Of a stretch of 64,000 nt of DNA, positions 56,609 to 64,000 are shown piece after piece; the stretch's first letter is position 1; each line of letters begins with the position of its first letter. The translations under genes were made by a program, and so were the position numbers. The notes under the pieces are model-generated. The model had not been told where the DNA came from. It searched no databases and saw nothing but the letters and a program-made list of their open reading frames with translations. The DNA lies in contig JACRIK010000030.1 in NCBI GenBank assembly GCA_016235865.1, positions 62,001-126,000 of the forward strand. Direction: 5' to 3'. The DNA is from Planctomycetota bacterium (GTDB lineage: Bacteria; Planctomycetota; MHYJ01; JACQXL01).

Positions 56609-58159
56609 TTAATGACCTTCATGCTCCGGAGGGGTTTCCTCCTTGGGCGCTTCCTCTTTAGGCGGCTCGGTAGTCTTGGGTGCTTCTTCCTTTGGTGCGG
56701 TCGGAGCCGGAGACGCTTCGGATTTCGCGGCCTTTCCCAGTTCCGTATTCTTGAGAATGCAGATTTTGCAGGGCAGAACCATCAGCCCGAGGCAGATCGG
56801 GCACTTGCCTGAGGCATTGCAGAATGTGCAGGCGGCGTTATCTTTGTTATATCCCGTGCCGGTGCAGGCGACGCATTTGCCGTTTCCGCTGCAGGTCAGG
56901 CAGGTGAGCTTTTCCTTGCCGTCGCAGACAATGCATTTATCCGGGAATGCTTCCCTGCTCTCAATGAGCAGTCCGGCCATTACGTTTGAGGCCACGGCCT
57001 CGCGCCATAATTCCTGAATCTGGTCGGCCCAGGGACGGTTGGTGGCGACCGGATTTTCCAGTTTGAATATCTTATCGCGCCACTTCTCCTCGCCCGGATT
57101 GGCCCGCACGATGCTTTTCCATCTTTCTTCCACTGATTTGAAATTATTATAGGCCGAGTTAATCAGTTTGAAGGATGGATTCCGGTATGAGAGTTCGGTC
57201 AGCGGCATCTTGAATTCTTCATAGGGAACTTCCAGTTCTTTGACCATATCCCGGTAGGTCTTGTAATTCATCCCTTCTTTCAGGGCATTGGCCAGCTGGT
57301 TCAGTTGTTCCACCATCTTTAAGGCGACCGGTGAATATTTTTCGGTATATTCGGCCAGCCATTCCTGTTTCTTGGCGTCAGATGATTTTTGCTGCAAAGC
57401 CTGTCCGGCCGTCAGGTCGTCAATCTTCTTCTGGAGGTCTGATATTTTCCTGTTCAATTCGTCCTGGCCACTTTCCAGTTCATGGGTTTTGTCAACCGCG
57501 CCCTTGTATTCCTCCTCCATCTTTTTGTAATCCTTGTCCATCTTGGAGAGGTTTTCTTCAACCAGGGTTTTTTCGTCGGTCAATCTGGTCACGTCACCTT
57601 CCAGTTCGGTCCTCTTCCTGGTCAGGGTGTCGTTATCCTCTTTGAGTCCGGTAATTTCCTTGCCCCGAGCGCCCAGGTCGTCTTCTAATTTAGTTTTGGT
57701 CTTGAGGAGTTTATCCTTATCCGACGAGAGGGTGTTCTTTTCTTCGGTCATTAGAGAGAGTGTCTTGCTTGCTTCTTTTATTTTTGCATTGGCCTCGTCG
57801 ATTTTGCCTTTCAGCGCCGGGATGTTGACGAATGATTGATAGCCGTTCAACCCGCCGAAGAGCAGGACGAAAATGAGCAGGACCAGTACTATGTAGGTGA
57901 GCCGTCTGGCGCCCTTGGAGGTATCGGCTTTGGAATAGCGCGCCTTCTGTTCCGGGGTTTGGGGCGCTGGTTTTATGGACTTTGGTGTCGGTCTGGTTAA
58001 TTTGGGAGCCGATTCAGGCACCGGGGCTTCGGCCTCAGGCATAGCCGGTTGTTCTGCCTCTGGCGCGGGTACCGGTTCCTCCTGCGGAGCCGGCGGCGTC
58101 TCGGCGGGTTGCATCTCTTTTAATGCATCTAATGGAAGTCCGACATTATCATCTGGCAT
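56609..58159 (-). CDS. Coiled-coil membrane protein with DnaJ-type zinc finger
   Basis: A 516-residue protein. The N-terminal 80 residues are Pro/Ala/Glu-rich, then a single membrane helix (about 87-106), a long coiled coil (about 115-265, e.g. LEDDLGARGKEITGLKEDND), a helical domain, and near the C-terminus (about 418-475) five C-x-x-C pairs: CIVCDG, CLTCSGNGKCVACTGTG, CTFCNASGKCPICLG and CKIC. The C-x-x-C-x-G-x-G pattern is that of the DnaJ cysteine-rich domain. The tail is again Pro/Glu/Lys-rich. Function unknown; binding of unfolded protein or a structural role is possible. Confidence 0.78.
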   Translation of the reverse strand: MPDDNVGLPLDALKEMQPAETPPAPQEEPVPAPEAEQPAMPEAEAPVPESAPKLTRPTPKSIKPAPQTPEQKARYSKADTSKGARRLTYIVLVLLIFVLLFGGLNGYQSFVNIPALKGKIDEANAKIKEASKTLSLMTEEKNTLSSDKDKLLKTKTKLEDDLGARGKEITGLKEDNDTLTRKRTELEGDVTRLTDEKTLVEENLSKMDKDYKKMEEEYKGAVDKTHELESGQDELNRKISDLQKKIDDLTAGQALQQKSSDAKKQEWLAEYTEKYSPVALKMVEQLNQLANALKEGMNYKTYRDMVKELEVPYEEFKMPLTELSYRNPSFKLINSAYNNFKSVEERWKSIVRANPGEEKWRDKIFKLENPVATNRPWADQIQELWREAVASNVMAGLLIESREAFPDKCIVCDGKEKLTCLTCSGNGKCVACTGTGYNKDNAACTFCNASGKCPICLGLMVLPCKICILKNTELGKAAKSEASPAPTAPKEEAPKTTEPPKEEAPKEETPPEHEGH

Positions 58160-58313
58160 ACTCTAAACCTCCGGTTTAACTGAAGAGCTAAAGAACGAAC
58201 AACGCAAAACTATATCATTCTGGTTCTTCAGTTCTTTCGTTCTTACGTTTTTGCAACTATTATGATAAGAGCCAAATATCTCTAACGGGGTCAAGAAAAT
58301 ATTGGAAATAAAT

Positions 58314-58964
58314 ATGAAGATAATCTATAATGTTTTTATGATTCCGCTGTATTGGAGATTGGGCAAGGCCATCCTGTTTGGGTTATGCCGGACCTGCCGA
58401 TTCCGGGAAATGAATGCCGAACTGGCGCGTGATTTGGTATCTGACAGGCGCAAAAACGCCATTTTCGTCTTCTGGCACAACCGAATGTTCTTCATGACCT
58501 ATCTTATGAAGATACGATATGTGGCGCGCGGCCACAAACTGGTGGTCTTTTCCAGCTACAGCAAGGACGGCGAGATAATGACTCGGCTGGAATCATCGCT
58601 GGGCACGGCGGTTATCCGGGGCTCGACCTCCAAGGGCGCCATCAAGGGGTTGATTAATCTCCTGCGCCAGGCCCTGACCGGTTATTCGCCGGTGATTACG
58701 CCGGACGGCCCGCGCGGGCCCAAATACCAGGTCCAGGACGGATTATTATTCCTGGCCCAGAAGACCGGATTCCCGGTTATTCCGATTTCCTGGAATGCAT
58801 CCAAGTTCCATAGGTTCAAGTCCTGGGATAGTTTTATGATTCCGCTGCCCGGCGCTAGGGTTACCGTCACCTACGGCGCACCGGTGATTGCCCAGGCCAA
58901 CGAGGACAAAGAATCGCTCCGGGCACGTATCAAAGATGCACTGATGAAGATTACAGCGGATTAG
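58314..58964 (+). CDS. DUF374 lysophospholipid acyltransferase-like protein
   Basis: The ATG at 58314 is preferred over the TTG at 58302. About 216 residues with the DUF374 signature: AIFVFWHNRMFFMTYLMK (the acyltransferase H-x-x-x-M/F variant), VVFSSYSKDGEIMTRLESSL, AVIRGSTSKGAIKGLINLLR and VITPDGPRGPKYQVQDGLLF. DUF374 is a branch of the acyltransferases of lipid A and phospholipid synthesis; its substrate is usually taken to be a lipid A-type acceptor. typA follows 71 bp later. Confidence 0.9.
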   Translation: MKIIYNVFMIPLYWRLGKAILFGLCRTCRFREMNAELARDLVSDRRKNAIFVFWHNRMFFMTYLMKIRYVARGHKLVVFSSYSKDGEIMTRLESSLGTAVIRGSTSKGAIKGLINLLRQALTGYSPVITPDGPRGPKYQVQDGLLFLAQKTGFPVIPISWNASKFHRFKSWDSFMIPLPGARVTVTYGAPVIAQANEDKESLRARIKDALMKITAD

Positions 58965-59035
58965 CCCATCATTTACTTGCAATCCATTCTGATAATTGGT
59001 AGCATGATAAACTTTCCGTGTCAGGATTTATATAT

Positions 59036-60892
59036 ATGACGAAGACTGAGAGCAATAAGAAGATCCGCAACATCGCCATCATCGCCCACGTGGACCACGG
59101 CAAGACCACGCTGGTTGACCTGATGCTGCGCCAGAGCGGCGTGTTCCGCCAGAACCAGGAAATCTCCGAACGGGTCATGGACAACCTGGACCTGGAAAAA
59201 GAACGGGGCATCACCATCGCGGCCAAGAACTGCTCCATCACCTGGAAGGACGTGCGCATCAATATCCTGGATACGCCGGGCCACGCCGATTTCGGCGGCG
59301 AGGTGGAGCGGAGCTTGAGCATGGTGGACGGCGCGATACTGCTGGTCGACGCGGCCGAAGGCCCGCTGCCCCAGACCAGGTTCGTCCTGAGAAAGTCGCT
59401 GGAAGCCGGACTTAAGATGATTGTGGTCATCAACAAGATTGACCGCAAGGACGCCCGGCCCAAAGAGGTCTTAGACGAAATCTACAATCTCTTCATTGAT
59501 CTGGAAGCCCATGAGAAAGACCTGGATTTCCCGGTTTTATACGCAGTCGGGCGCGACGGCATTGCCCAGAAGACCCTGGAAGAACAGGGCAAGGACTTGA
59601 CTATCCTGTTTGATACCATTCTCAAGACCGTTCCGGCGCCGTCTTATCATCCGTCCGAGCCGTTCCAGATGCTGGTGGCTGACCTGGATTATTCCGATTA
59701 TGTCGGCCAGCTGGCCATCGGCCGAGTATTCAACGGCTCAGCCCGCTGCAACGACAATCTGGTCTGCATCAAGGAGGACGGCAGAACCATACCCATCCGG
59801 GTCACCAAACTCCAGGTCTATAACGGCATCTCCATAGAATTGGTGGACGAGGTCCATCCGGGCGATATCATTATCCTGGCCGGTATTGAAAACGTGTCTA
59901 TCGGCGATACTATCTGTAACGAAAGCGTGCCCAAGGCATTGCCTCGCATCAATGTGGACGAGCCGACCGTGTCTATGGCCTTTACCATGAACACCTCGCC
60001 GTTTGCCGGTGAAGAGGGCACCTTTGTCCAGTCCCGTAAAATAATGGAGCGCCTGCGCCGGGAAACACTGCAGAACGTGGGTATCCAAATGGAAGAAGCG
60101 CCTGATTCTGATACATATATCGTCAAGGGCCGGGGCGAATTCCAGATGGAGATCTTGCTCGAGACCATGCGGCGCGAGGGCTATGAGGTCAGCGTCGGAC
60201 GGCCCCAGGTCATCTTCAAAAAGAAGGACGGCCAGACCGTAGAGCCGATAGAGCATCTCTACATAGATTGCGACGAGGCCCATATCGGCATCGTTACCGA
60301 AAAAATCTCCCAGCGCAAGGGCCAGATGATTAATATGATCAACCACGGCACCGGCCGGGTCCGGCTGGAATTCACCATCCCGACCCGGTGCCTGATCGGA
60401 TACCGCAACGAATTCCTGACCGACACGCGCGGCACCGGCATAATGAGTTCATATCTTAAGGGCTACGAGGAGTTCCGGGGCGAATTCAAGTCGCGGCTGA
60501 CCGGCTCGCTGGTGGCGGACCGCAAAGGCGCGGCCGCGCCGTATGCTTTGGAAAATCTCGAGGCGCGCGGCGCGCTCTTTGTCAAGCCGGGCGACCGGGT
60601 TTATGAAGGCATGATTGTCGGCGAATACAGCCGGGACGGCGACTTGAATGTCAATGCCGCCAAGGGCAAGAAACTGACCAATATGCGCTCGTCCACCTGC
60701 GATGATAATATCATTCTCAAGCCGGTTATGCCCATGACCCTGGGCAAGGCCATCACCTTCATCCGCGATGACGAGATGGTCGAGGTCACGCCCAAGTCCG
60801 TCCGCCTGCGCAAGAAGGTCCTCTCGGCTGATGCCCGCAAGAGTTCCCGTCCCCGGGGCCAAAGAAGAGAAGAGGAAGACGAGGAGAATTAA
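59036..60892 (+). CDS. typA: Translational GTPase TypA/BipA
   Basis: The ATG at 59036 is preferred; an upstream GTG adds six residues. About 618 residues. GTPase motifs: IAIIAHVDHGKTTLVDLMLR (G1), GITIAAKN (G2), DTPGHADFGGEVERSLSMVD (G3), INKIDR (G4). EF-G-like domains III and V follow (VGRPQVIFKKKDGQTVEPIE, and GYEEFRGEFKSRLTGSLVAD) and the TypA-specific C-terminal domain (EGMIVGEYSRDGDLNVNAAK). TypA binds the ribosome and helps 50S assembly under stress. Length is normal. Confidence 0.96.
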   Translation: MTKTESNKKIRNIAIIAHVDHGKTTLVDLMLRQSGVFRQNQEISERVMDNLDLEKERGITIAAKNCSITWKDVRINILDTPGHADFGGEVERSLSMVDGAILLVDAAEGPLPQTRFVLRKSLEAGLKMIVVINKIDRKDARPKEVLDEIYNLFIDLEAHEKDLDFPVLYAVGRDGIAQKTLEEQGKDLTILFDTILKTVPAPSYHPSEPFQMLVADLDYSDYVGQLAIGRVFNGSARCNDNLVCIKEDGRTIPIRVTKLQVYNGISIELVDEVHPGDIIILAGIENVSIGDTICNESVPKALPRINVDEPTVSMAFTMNTSPFAGEEGTFVQSRKIMERLRRETLQNVGIQMEEAPDSDTYIVKGRGEFQMEILLETMRREGYEVSVGRPQVIFKKKDGQTVEPIEHLYIDCDEAHIGIVTEKISQRKGQMINMINHGTGRVRLEFTIPTRCLIGYRNEFLTDTRGTGIMSSYLKGYEEFRGEFKSRLTGSLVADRKGAAAPYALENLEARGALFVKPGDRVYEGMIVGEYSRDGDLNVNAAKGKKLTNMRSSTCDDNIILKPVMPMTLGKAITFIRDDEMVEVTPKSVRLRKKVLSADARKSSRPRGQRREEEDEEN

Positions 60893-60899
60893 TTACTAA

Positions 60900-60972
60900 C
60901 ACGAATAAGACGAATCTTTACGAATCACACGAATTATTCGTATTATTCGGCTTAATTCGTATCATTCGTGTT
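60900..60972. repeat. AT-rich inverted repeat after typA
   Basis: ACACGAATAAGACGAATC on the left and GTATCATTCGTGTT on the right, with ACGAATTATTCGTATTATTC between, form a long imperfect palindrome made of ACGAAT/ATTCGT units. There is no T-run typical of a terminator. Confidence 0.6.
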
Positions 60973-61064
60973 CTCTTTTGCGTTTACTGCGATGTTCGCT
61001 GTCGCGGCCTCAGTAGAGTTCAAAGATTACGCAGATAAAATAATTATAGAAGGGGTATTAAGAC

Positions 61065-61418
61065 ATGTCTAAATTATTAGTCCAACTCTTATCGGCTATT
61101 GCAGTGCTGGTCGCGATTGCAGCCGTAGTTGTTACCATTGCTAATGCGTCCCGTAAGAGCAGGTATGCCAGGGCTATTCTGATAGCGGTTGTTATAGAAG
61201 CGGTTTTATTAATCGGCGCCGGGGTCTGGATGTATCTCAAGACCGAATCACTGTCTATGCTGATTCTGGTGCCGGTGGTTTGTATCCTGCCGCTGATGTT
61301 CCTGAACCTGATGGCGCTGTTTGTTGCCCAGACCGCCACGACGATGTTTCCCAAGAAGATGCCCAAAAAACCTAATACTACTAATAACGAACCCAAAGGG
61401 ACCGCGGATAGCGAATAA
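61065..61418 (+). CDS. Small membrane protein, hypothetical
   Basis: A 117-residue protein with three membrane helices (about 4-24, 36-56 and 66-91) and a Lys/Pro/Asn-rich tail (MPKKPNTTNNEPKGTADSE). It is not recognised. A purine-rich site (AGAAGGGG) lies upstream. It stands alone between typA and the convergent dipeptidase gene. Confidence 0.7.
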   Translation: MSKLLVQLLSAIAVLVAIAAVVVTIANASRKSRYARAILIAVVIEAVLLIGAGVWMYLKTESLSMLILVPVVCILPLMFLNLMALFVAQTATTMFPKKMPKKPNTTNNEPKGTADSE

Positions 61419-61493
61419 GCTAATTACTAATAAGAAGTGACCGCGATAGCGAATACGTAATTTGGAAATTCGTAATTCGTAGGGGTACTGTGG

Positions 61494-62693
61494 TTACTTT
61501 AGTATTTGTTTAATCACCCTTACAAAATTACCGCCCAGTATTTTCCTAATCTCGTTCCGGTTGAATCCCCGCCGGACCAGTTCCTGGGTGATATTAGGCA
61601 GGCAGGAGCAGTCCTCCAGTCCGTAGGTGACGCCGCCGTAGCCGTCCCAGTCCGAGCCTAAGCCCACATAATCCACCCCGAATTTGTCCGCGATATACTG
61701 GATATGATTGACCACGTCCTTGATTGTGGCAGAATCTTTCTTGCGCTTAAAGGCCTTCAAGTAATCCGGCAGATAGAATACGCCCATCACGCCCTGGCGC
61801 CGGCAAATCTCTTTTATCTGTTCGTCATCCAGGTTGCGCGGGATATCCCGCAGGGCGCGCACGCCGGTATGCGATGAGATGAACGGCCCTTTGGCAATCC
61901 GGGCCACGTCTCTGAATCCGGGCCGGGCTAAGTGCGCCACGTCTATGAGCATCCCTAACCGGTTAAGTTCCCGGACCACGGTCTTGCCGAATGAAGTTAA
62001 ACCCCTGGGGCGTTTGATTCCAATTCCATCTCCCAAGTCGTTATGGGGATTATGGGTCAGGCCCAGGGACCGGACGCCCAGTTCGTAGAATACCTTGAGT
62101 ATGCCGACGTCTTTGTTGAGCGGATTTCCGCCTTCTATATTAATCAGGAATCCCATGCCGTCGCGCCGGACCAGGTCGGTTAGGTCAGCGGCGGATTTTA
62201 CTATTACTAACTCGTCATTCCTATTTCTTTTATTGTCATACCTGCGAAAGCAGGTATCCAGGATTTTAGATTCCCGCTGGAGTTTATCCCGCCATACTGG
62301 ATTCCCGCCTTCGCGGGAATGACATTGGGGGCGGGGCAGGAATGACATGGAAGAGGACTGCCGGACACCGTGTAGAACCTCAAAAACCATCTTCAGGGCA
62401 AAGGTGGTGGCGGCCAGACCGGTATATTTAGGGGGCGAGTAAACCGCCATAAACTGTAAGTTAGTGCCGCCCATTTTAAGGCGCTGGAAATCCACGTGCG
62501 ACTTGGCCATCTCACCCGGCTTGGTTGGGGGTATGCCGGTAAAGAAATCCGGGGTAGACCGGAAATATTTATACTTGGCCGTTCCCTTACGGGCTGGCGG
62601 ATTGGCCCGCATGGCAATCCTCCAGAATGTATCCGCGTGTCCGTCCACGATAAAAGAGGAGTGGTGGAGTTTCAATGCAGATTTATCAAACAT
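61494..62693 (-). CDS. Membrane dipeptidase (M19 family) with repeat insertion
   Basis: The ATG at 62691-62693 begins at the family start (FIVDGHADTFWRIAMRAN), 399 residues; an upstream start would run through minisatellite sequence. Metal ligands: H-A-D in VDGHADTFW, the Glu in LINIEGG, HNPHNDLGDG, LIDVAHLARPGF and FISSHTGVRALRDIPRN; the tail has VGLGSDWDGYGG. M19 enzymes hydrolyse dipeptides, some with D-residues. Residues about 112-160 (with CHSREGGNP and DTCFRRYDNK) are translated family S repeats (62234-62325) and lie between strand and helix elements, without breaking the frame. Confidence 0.92.
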   Translation of the reverse strand: MFDKSALKLHHSSFIVDGHADTFWRIAMRANPPARKGTAKYKYFRSTPDFFTGIPPTKPGEMAKSHVDFQRLKMGGTNLQFMAVYSPPKYTGLAATTFALKMVFEVLHGVRQSSSMSFLPRPQCHSREGGNPVWRDKLQRESKILDTCFRRYDNKRNRNDELVIVKSAADLTDLVRRDGMGFLINIEGGNPLNKDVGILKVFYELGVRSLGLTHNPHNDLGDGIGIKRPRGLTSFGKTVVRELNRLGMLIDVAHLARPGFRDVARIAKGPFISSHTGVRALRDIPRNLDDEQIKEICRRQGVMGVFYLPDYLKAFKRKKDSATIKDVVNHIQYIADKFGVDYVGLGSDWDGYGGVTYGLEDCSCLPNITQELVRRGFNRNEIRKILGGNFVRVIKQILK

Positions 62694-62818
62694 ATGGATA
62701 ATGATAAAATAATTCTTATAAGGAATCCAAGAAAATAGGTATCTAATCCGGCTCGATTTTTGTCTGGGGTAGCGGTAATCTATACAGGGGGTAGTAGTGT
62801 GGAGTGGATAGGGTGGAG

Positions 62819-63258
62819 GGTATGGCACCCACTACGGGTAGGTATGGTACCCTCTATGGGTAGGTATGGTATCCACTATGGGTAGGTATGGTATCCACTA
62901 CGGGTAGGTAGGGTATCCACTATGGGTAGGTACGGTACCCTCTACGGGTAGGTATGGTACCCGGTACGGATAGGTACGGTACCCACTACGGGTAGGTATG
63001 GTACCCTCTACGGGTAGGTACGGTACCCAGTACGGGTGGGTATGGTATCCACTATGGGGAGGTATGGTACCCTCTACGGGTAGGTATGGTATCCACTATG
63101 GGGAGGTATGGTACCCTCTACGGGTAGGTATGGTATCCTCTATGGGGAGGTATGGTACCCTCTACGGATGGGTATGGTACCCTATACGGGAGGATATGGT
63201 ACCCTATAGGGGTGGGTATGGTACCTACCATAGGGGGGTATGGTATCCTCCACTGGAG
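62819..63258. repeat. 22-bp minisatellite, array 3 (about 20 units)
   Basis: From 62819 the unit GGTATGGTACCCTCTACGGG (plus TA, 22 bp) is repeated head to tail about 20 times to 63258, with substitutions mainly in the TACCCTCTAC part. GGGTA at the end of each unit and TACCC in the next can pair, giving a small hairpin per unit. Degenerate G-rich sequence extends left to about 62760. It fills the gap between the dipeptidase gene and the next gene, and there is no coding sequence. Confidence 0.95.
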
Positions 63259-63323
63259 GACACCCCCTGGCCTGTTTTATAGCTGGAAGATGGCAAAATG
63301 GCTAAAATGCCCCGAAATAGGGG

Positions 63324-63992
63324 TTATTTGATGATAATCGCCGAGCCGCGCCAGCTATTCATGAACCTTTCTTTATCCCAGTCGTTAATCCTACCGCTCA
63401 AGGGGTCGCCAATGCTGATACTCTCTGCTGCTACCTTGAATACCACCAGTACGTGGTCAATCCCCGGACTCCATTTAACATCAACGATAAACGGCGTCCG
63501 GAGCTGTTTCAGGGCATCCCAATCAGTTGTGATGATATCAACCTTTAATCCTTTATCCTTGGCCTTTCTGGCAATCGCCCTGACCTGGGGAACTGTTTCT
63601 GTCCCGCCCGGTCCGGTATGCGATAGGTTAGCCATTTCCTTTTCGGTGCTGGCAATGCCGAAGTGTTTCAGCAGTGTCACAGCGCAGGCCGGGGCGCAGG
63701 TATAGCCCGTGCTCTGGATACATACTCCCTCTTCGCTAATCCGCAACTCTTTCGGGTCAACCCGGTTACCCATATAAATCCAACTTACCCGCAGTATGGC
63801 GTAGATAAAGAATAACAGCGCCAGGAGGGTCAGTTCCACGGGCAGGAATTCGCCTCGTCCCTTCCTGACCGCGATGCCGATGAACAGCATTATAAATGGC
63901 GACCAGCGGATAATCTCCACGAAATTACCCAGGAATGAGGGAATCAGGTGGTATTCCAGCGCTGGATAGAATCTGAATATTGCGAAGGTCAT
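63324..63992 (-). CDS. C39-like cysteine peptidase domain membrane protein (start may lie beyond window)
   Basis: At least 222 residues. The N-terminal part has two membrane helices (about 31-45 and 53-72). Residues about 90-222 form a C39-like papain-fold domain: STGYTCAPACAVTLLKHFGI with the nucleophile Cys, GIDHVLVVFKV with the His and ISIGDPLSGRINDW with the Asp. C39 peptidases cut double-glycine leaders in bacteriocin export; members not fused to an ABC transporter are also common, and nothing here shows an export partner. The frame stays open to the window edge upstream of the ATG, so the true start may be outside. Confidence 0.8.
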   Translation of the reverse strand: MTFAIFRFYPALEYHLIPSFLGNFVEIIRWSPFIMLFIGIAVRKGRGEFLPVELTLLALLFFIYAILRVSWIYMGNRVDPKELRISEEGVCIQSTGYTCAPACAVTLLKHFGIASTEKEMANLSHTGPGGTETVPQVRAIARKAKDKGLKVDIITTDWDALKQLRTPFIVDVKWSPGIDHVLVVFKVAAESISIGDPLSGRINDWDKERFMNSWRGSAIIIK

Positions 63993-64000
63993 GATGATAA

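Noticed and set aside
62998-63282. Open frame of GRYG-type repeats
   Set aside because: It lies in minisatellite array 3 and arises from the 22-bp unit; not a gene.

Overview
The window looks like a chromosomal segment of an uncultured, Gram-negative, probably anaerobic bacterium. The Gram-negative envelope is shown by lpxB, an O-antigen-ligase-like protein, lipoproteins and two likely outer-membrane barrels. Anaerobic C1 metabolism is shown by a Wood-Ljungdahl cluster: formate-tetrahydrofolate ligase, the AcsE methyltransferase and the acetyl-CoA decarbonylase/synthase delta subunit. Two DUF1080 fusions, TPR-rich secreted proteins, an MA-type metalloprotease and an FnIII/Kelch lipoprotein fit best with Planctomycetota (Brocadiia/Phycisphaerae side) or a neighbouring phylum. 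That placement is inference; no rRNA is present.

Layout. 1-9.9 kb: OPT transporter (cut by the edge), tatA, tRNA-Val(CAC), a secreted-protein pair, DUF362, dapF, a STAS protein, a MATE pump, tsaB-alr and larB. 9.9-16 kb: hypothetical genes separated by structured repeats, a 22-bp minisatellite and a double-HTH regulator. 16-30 kb: large secreted TPR/DUF1080, FnIII-Kelch, VWA and metalloprotease proteins, with rpmE, dprA, and a DUF47 gene beside a decayed phosphate transporter. 30-38 kb: the Wood-Ljungdahl genes, an amidohydrolase/HAD pair and lpxB. 38-43 kb: a second G-rich 22-bp array and a cassette of related membrane proteins around a radical SAM gene. 43-50 kb: glpX, a Gfo/Idh oxidoreductase, an O-antigen-ligase-like TPR protein and an outer-membrane protein. 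50-54 kb: SRP RNA and a compact candidate RiPP operon (46-aa precursor, HPr-kinase-like ATPase, S24/S26 peptidase, PqqD-like protein, SPASM radical SAM). 54-57 kb: tRNA-Val, tRNA-Ala, a GIY-YIG endonuclease gene packed between an intact tRNA-Ala and its partial duplicate, birA, tmRNA and smpB, tRNA-Leu. 57-64 kb: a coiled-coil zinc-finger protein, a DUF374 acyltransferase, typA, an M19 dipeptidase, a third 22-bp array and a C39-like peptidase.

The most unusual property is the density of short palindromic repeats. At least six families occur. One has a covarying multi-stem fold in six intergenic copies. One is a MITE-like family with 13-18 bp terminal inverted repeats, one copy of which holds a nested second element. 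Several families also lie in frame inside conserved genes (lpxB about five times, the Gfo/Idh gene, an M19 dipeptidase, a radical SAM gene), adding peptide segments without breaking the frame, as Rickettsia palindromic elements do. Three 22-bp G-rich tandem arrays, all G-rich on the same strand, sit between genes.

Translation starts are mixed. Many genes have clear Shine-Dalgarno sites, but at least four have a -35/N16/-10 promoter ending 6-7 nt before the ATG and look leaderless.
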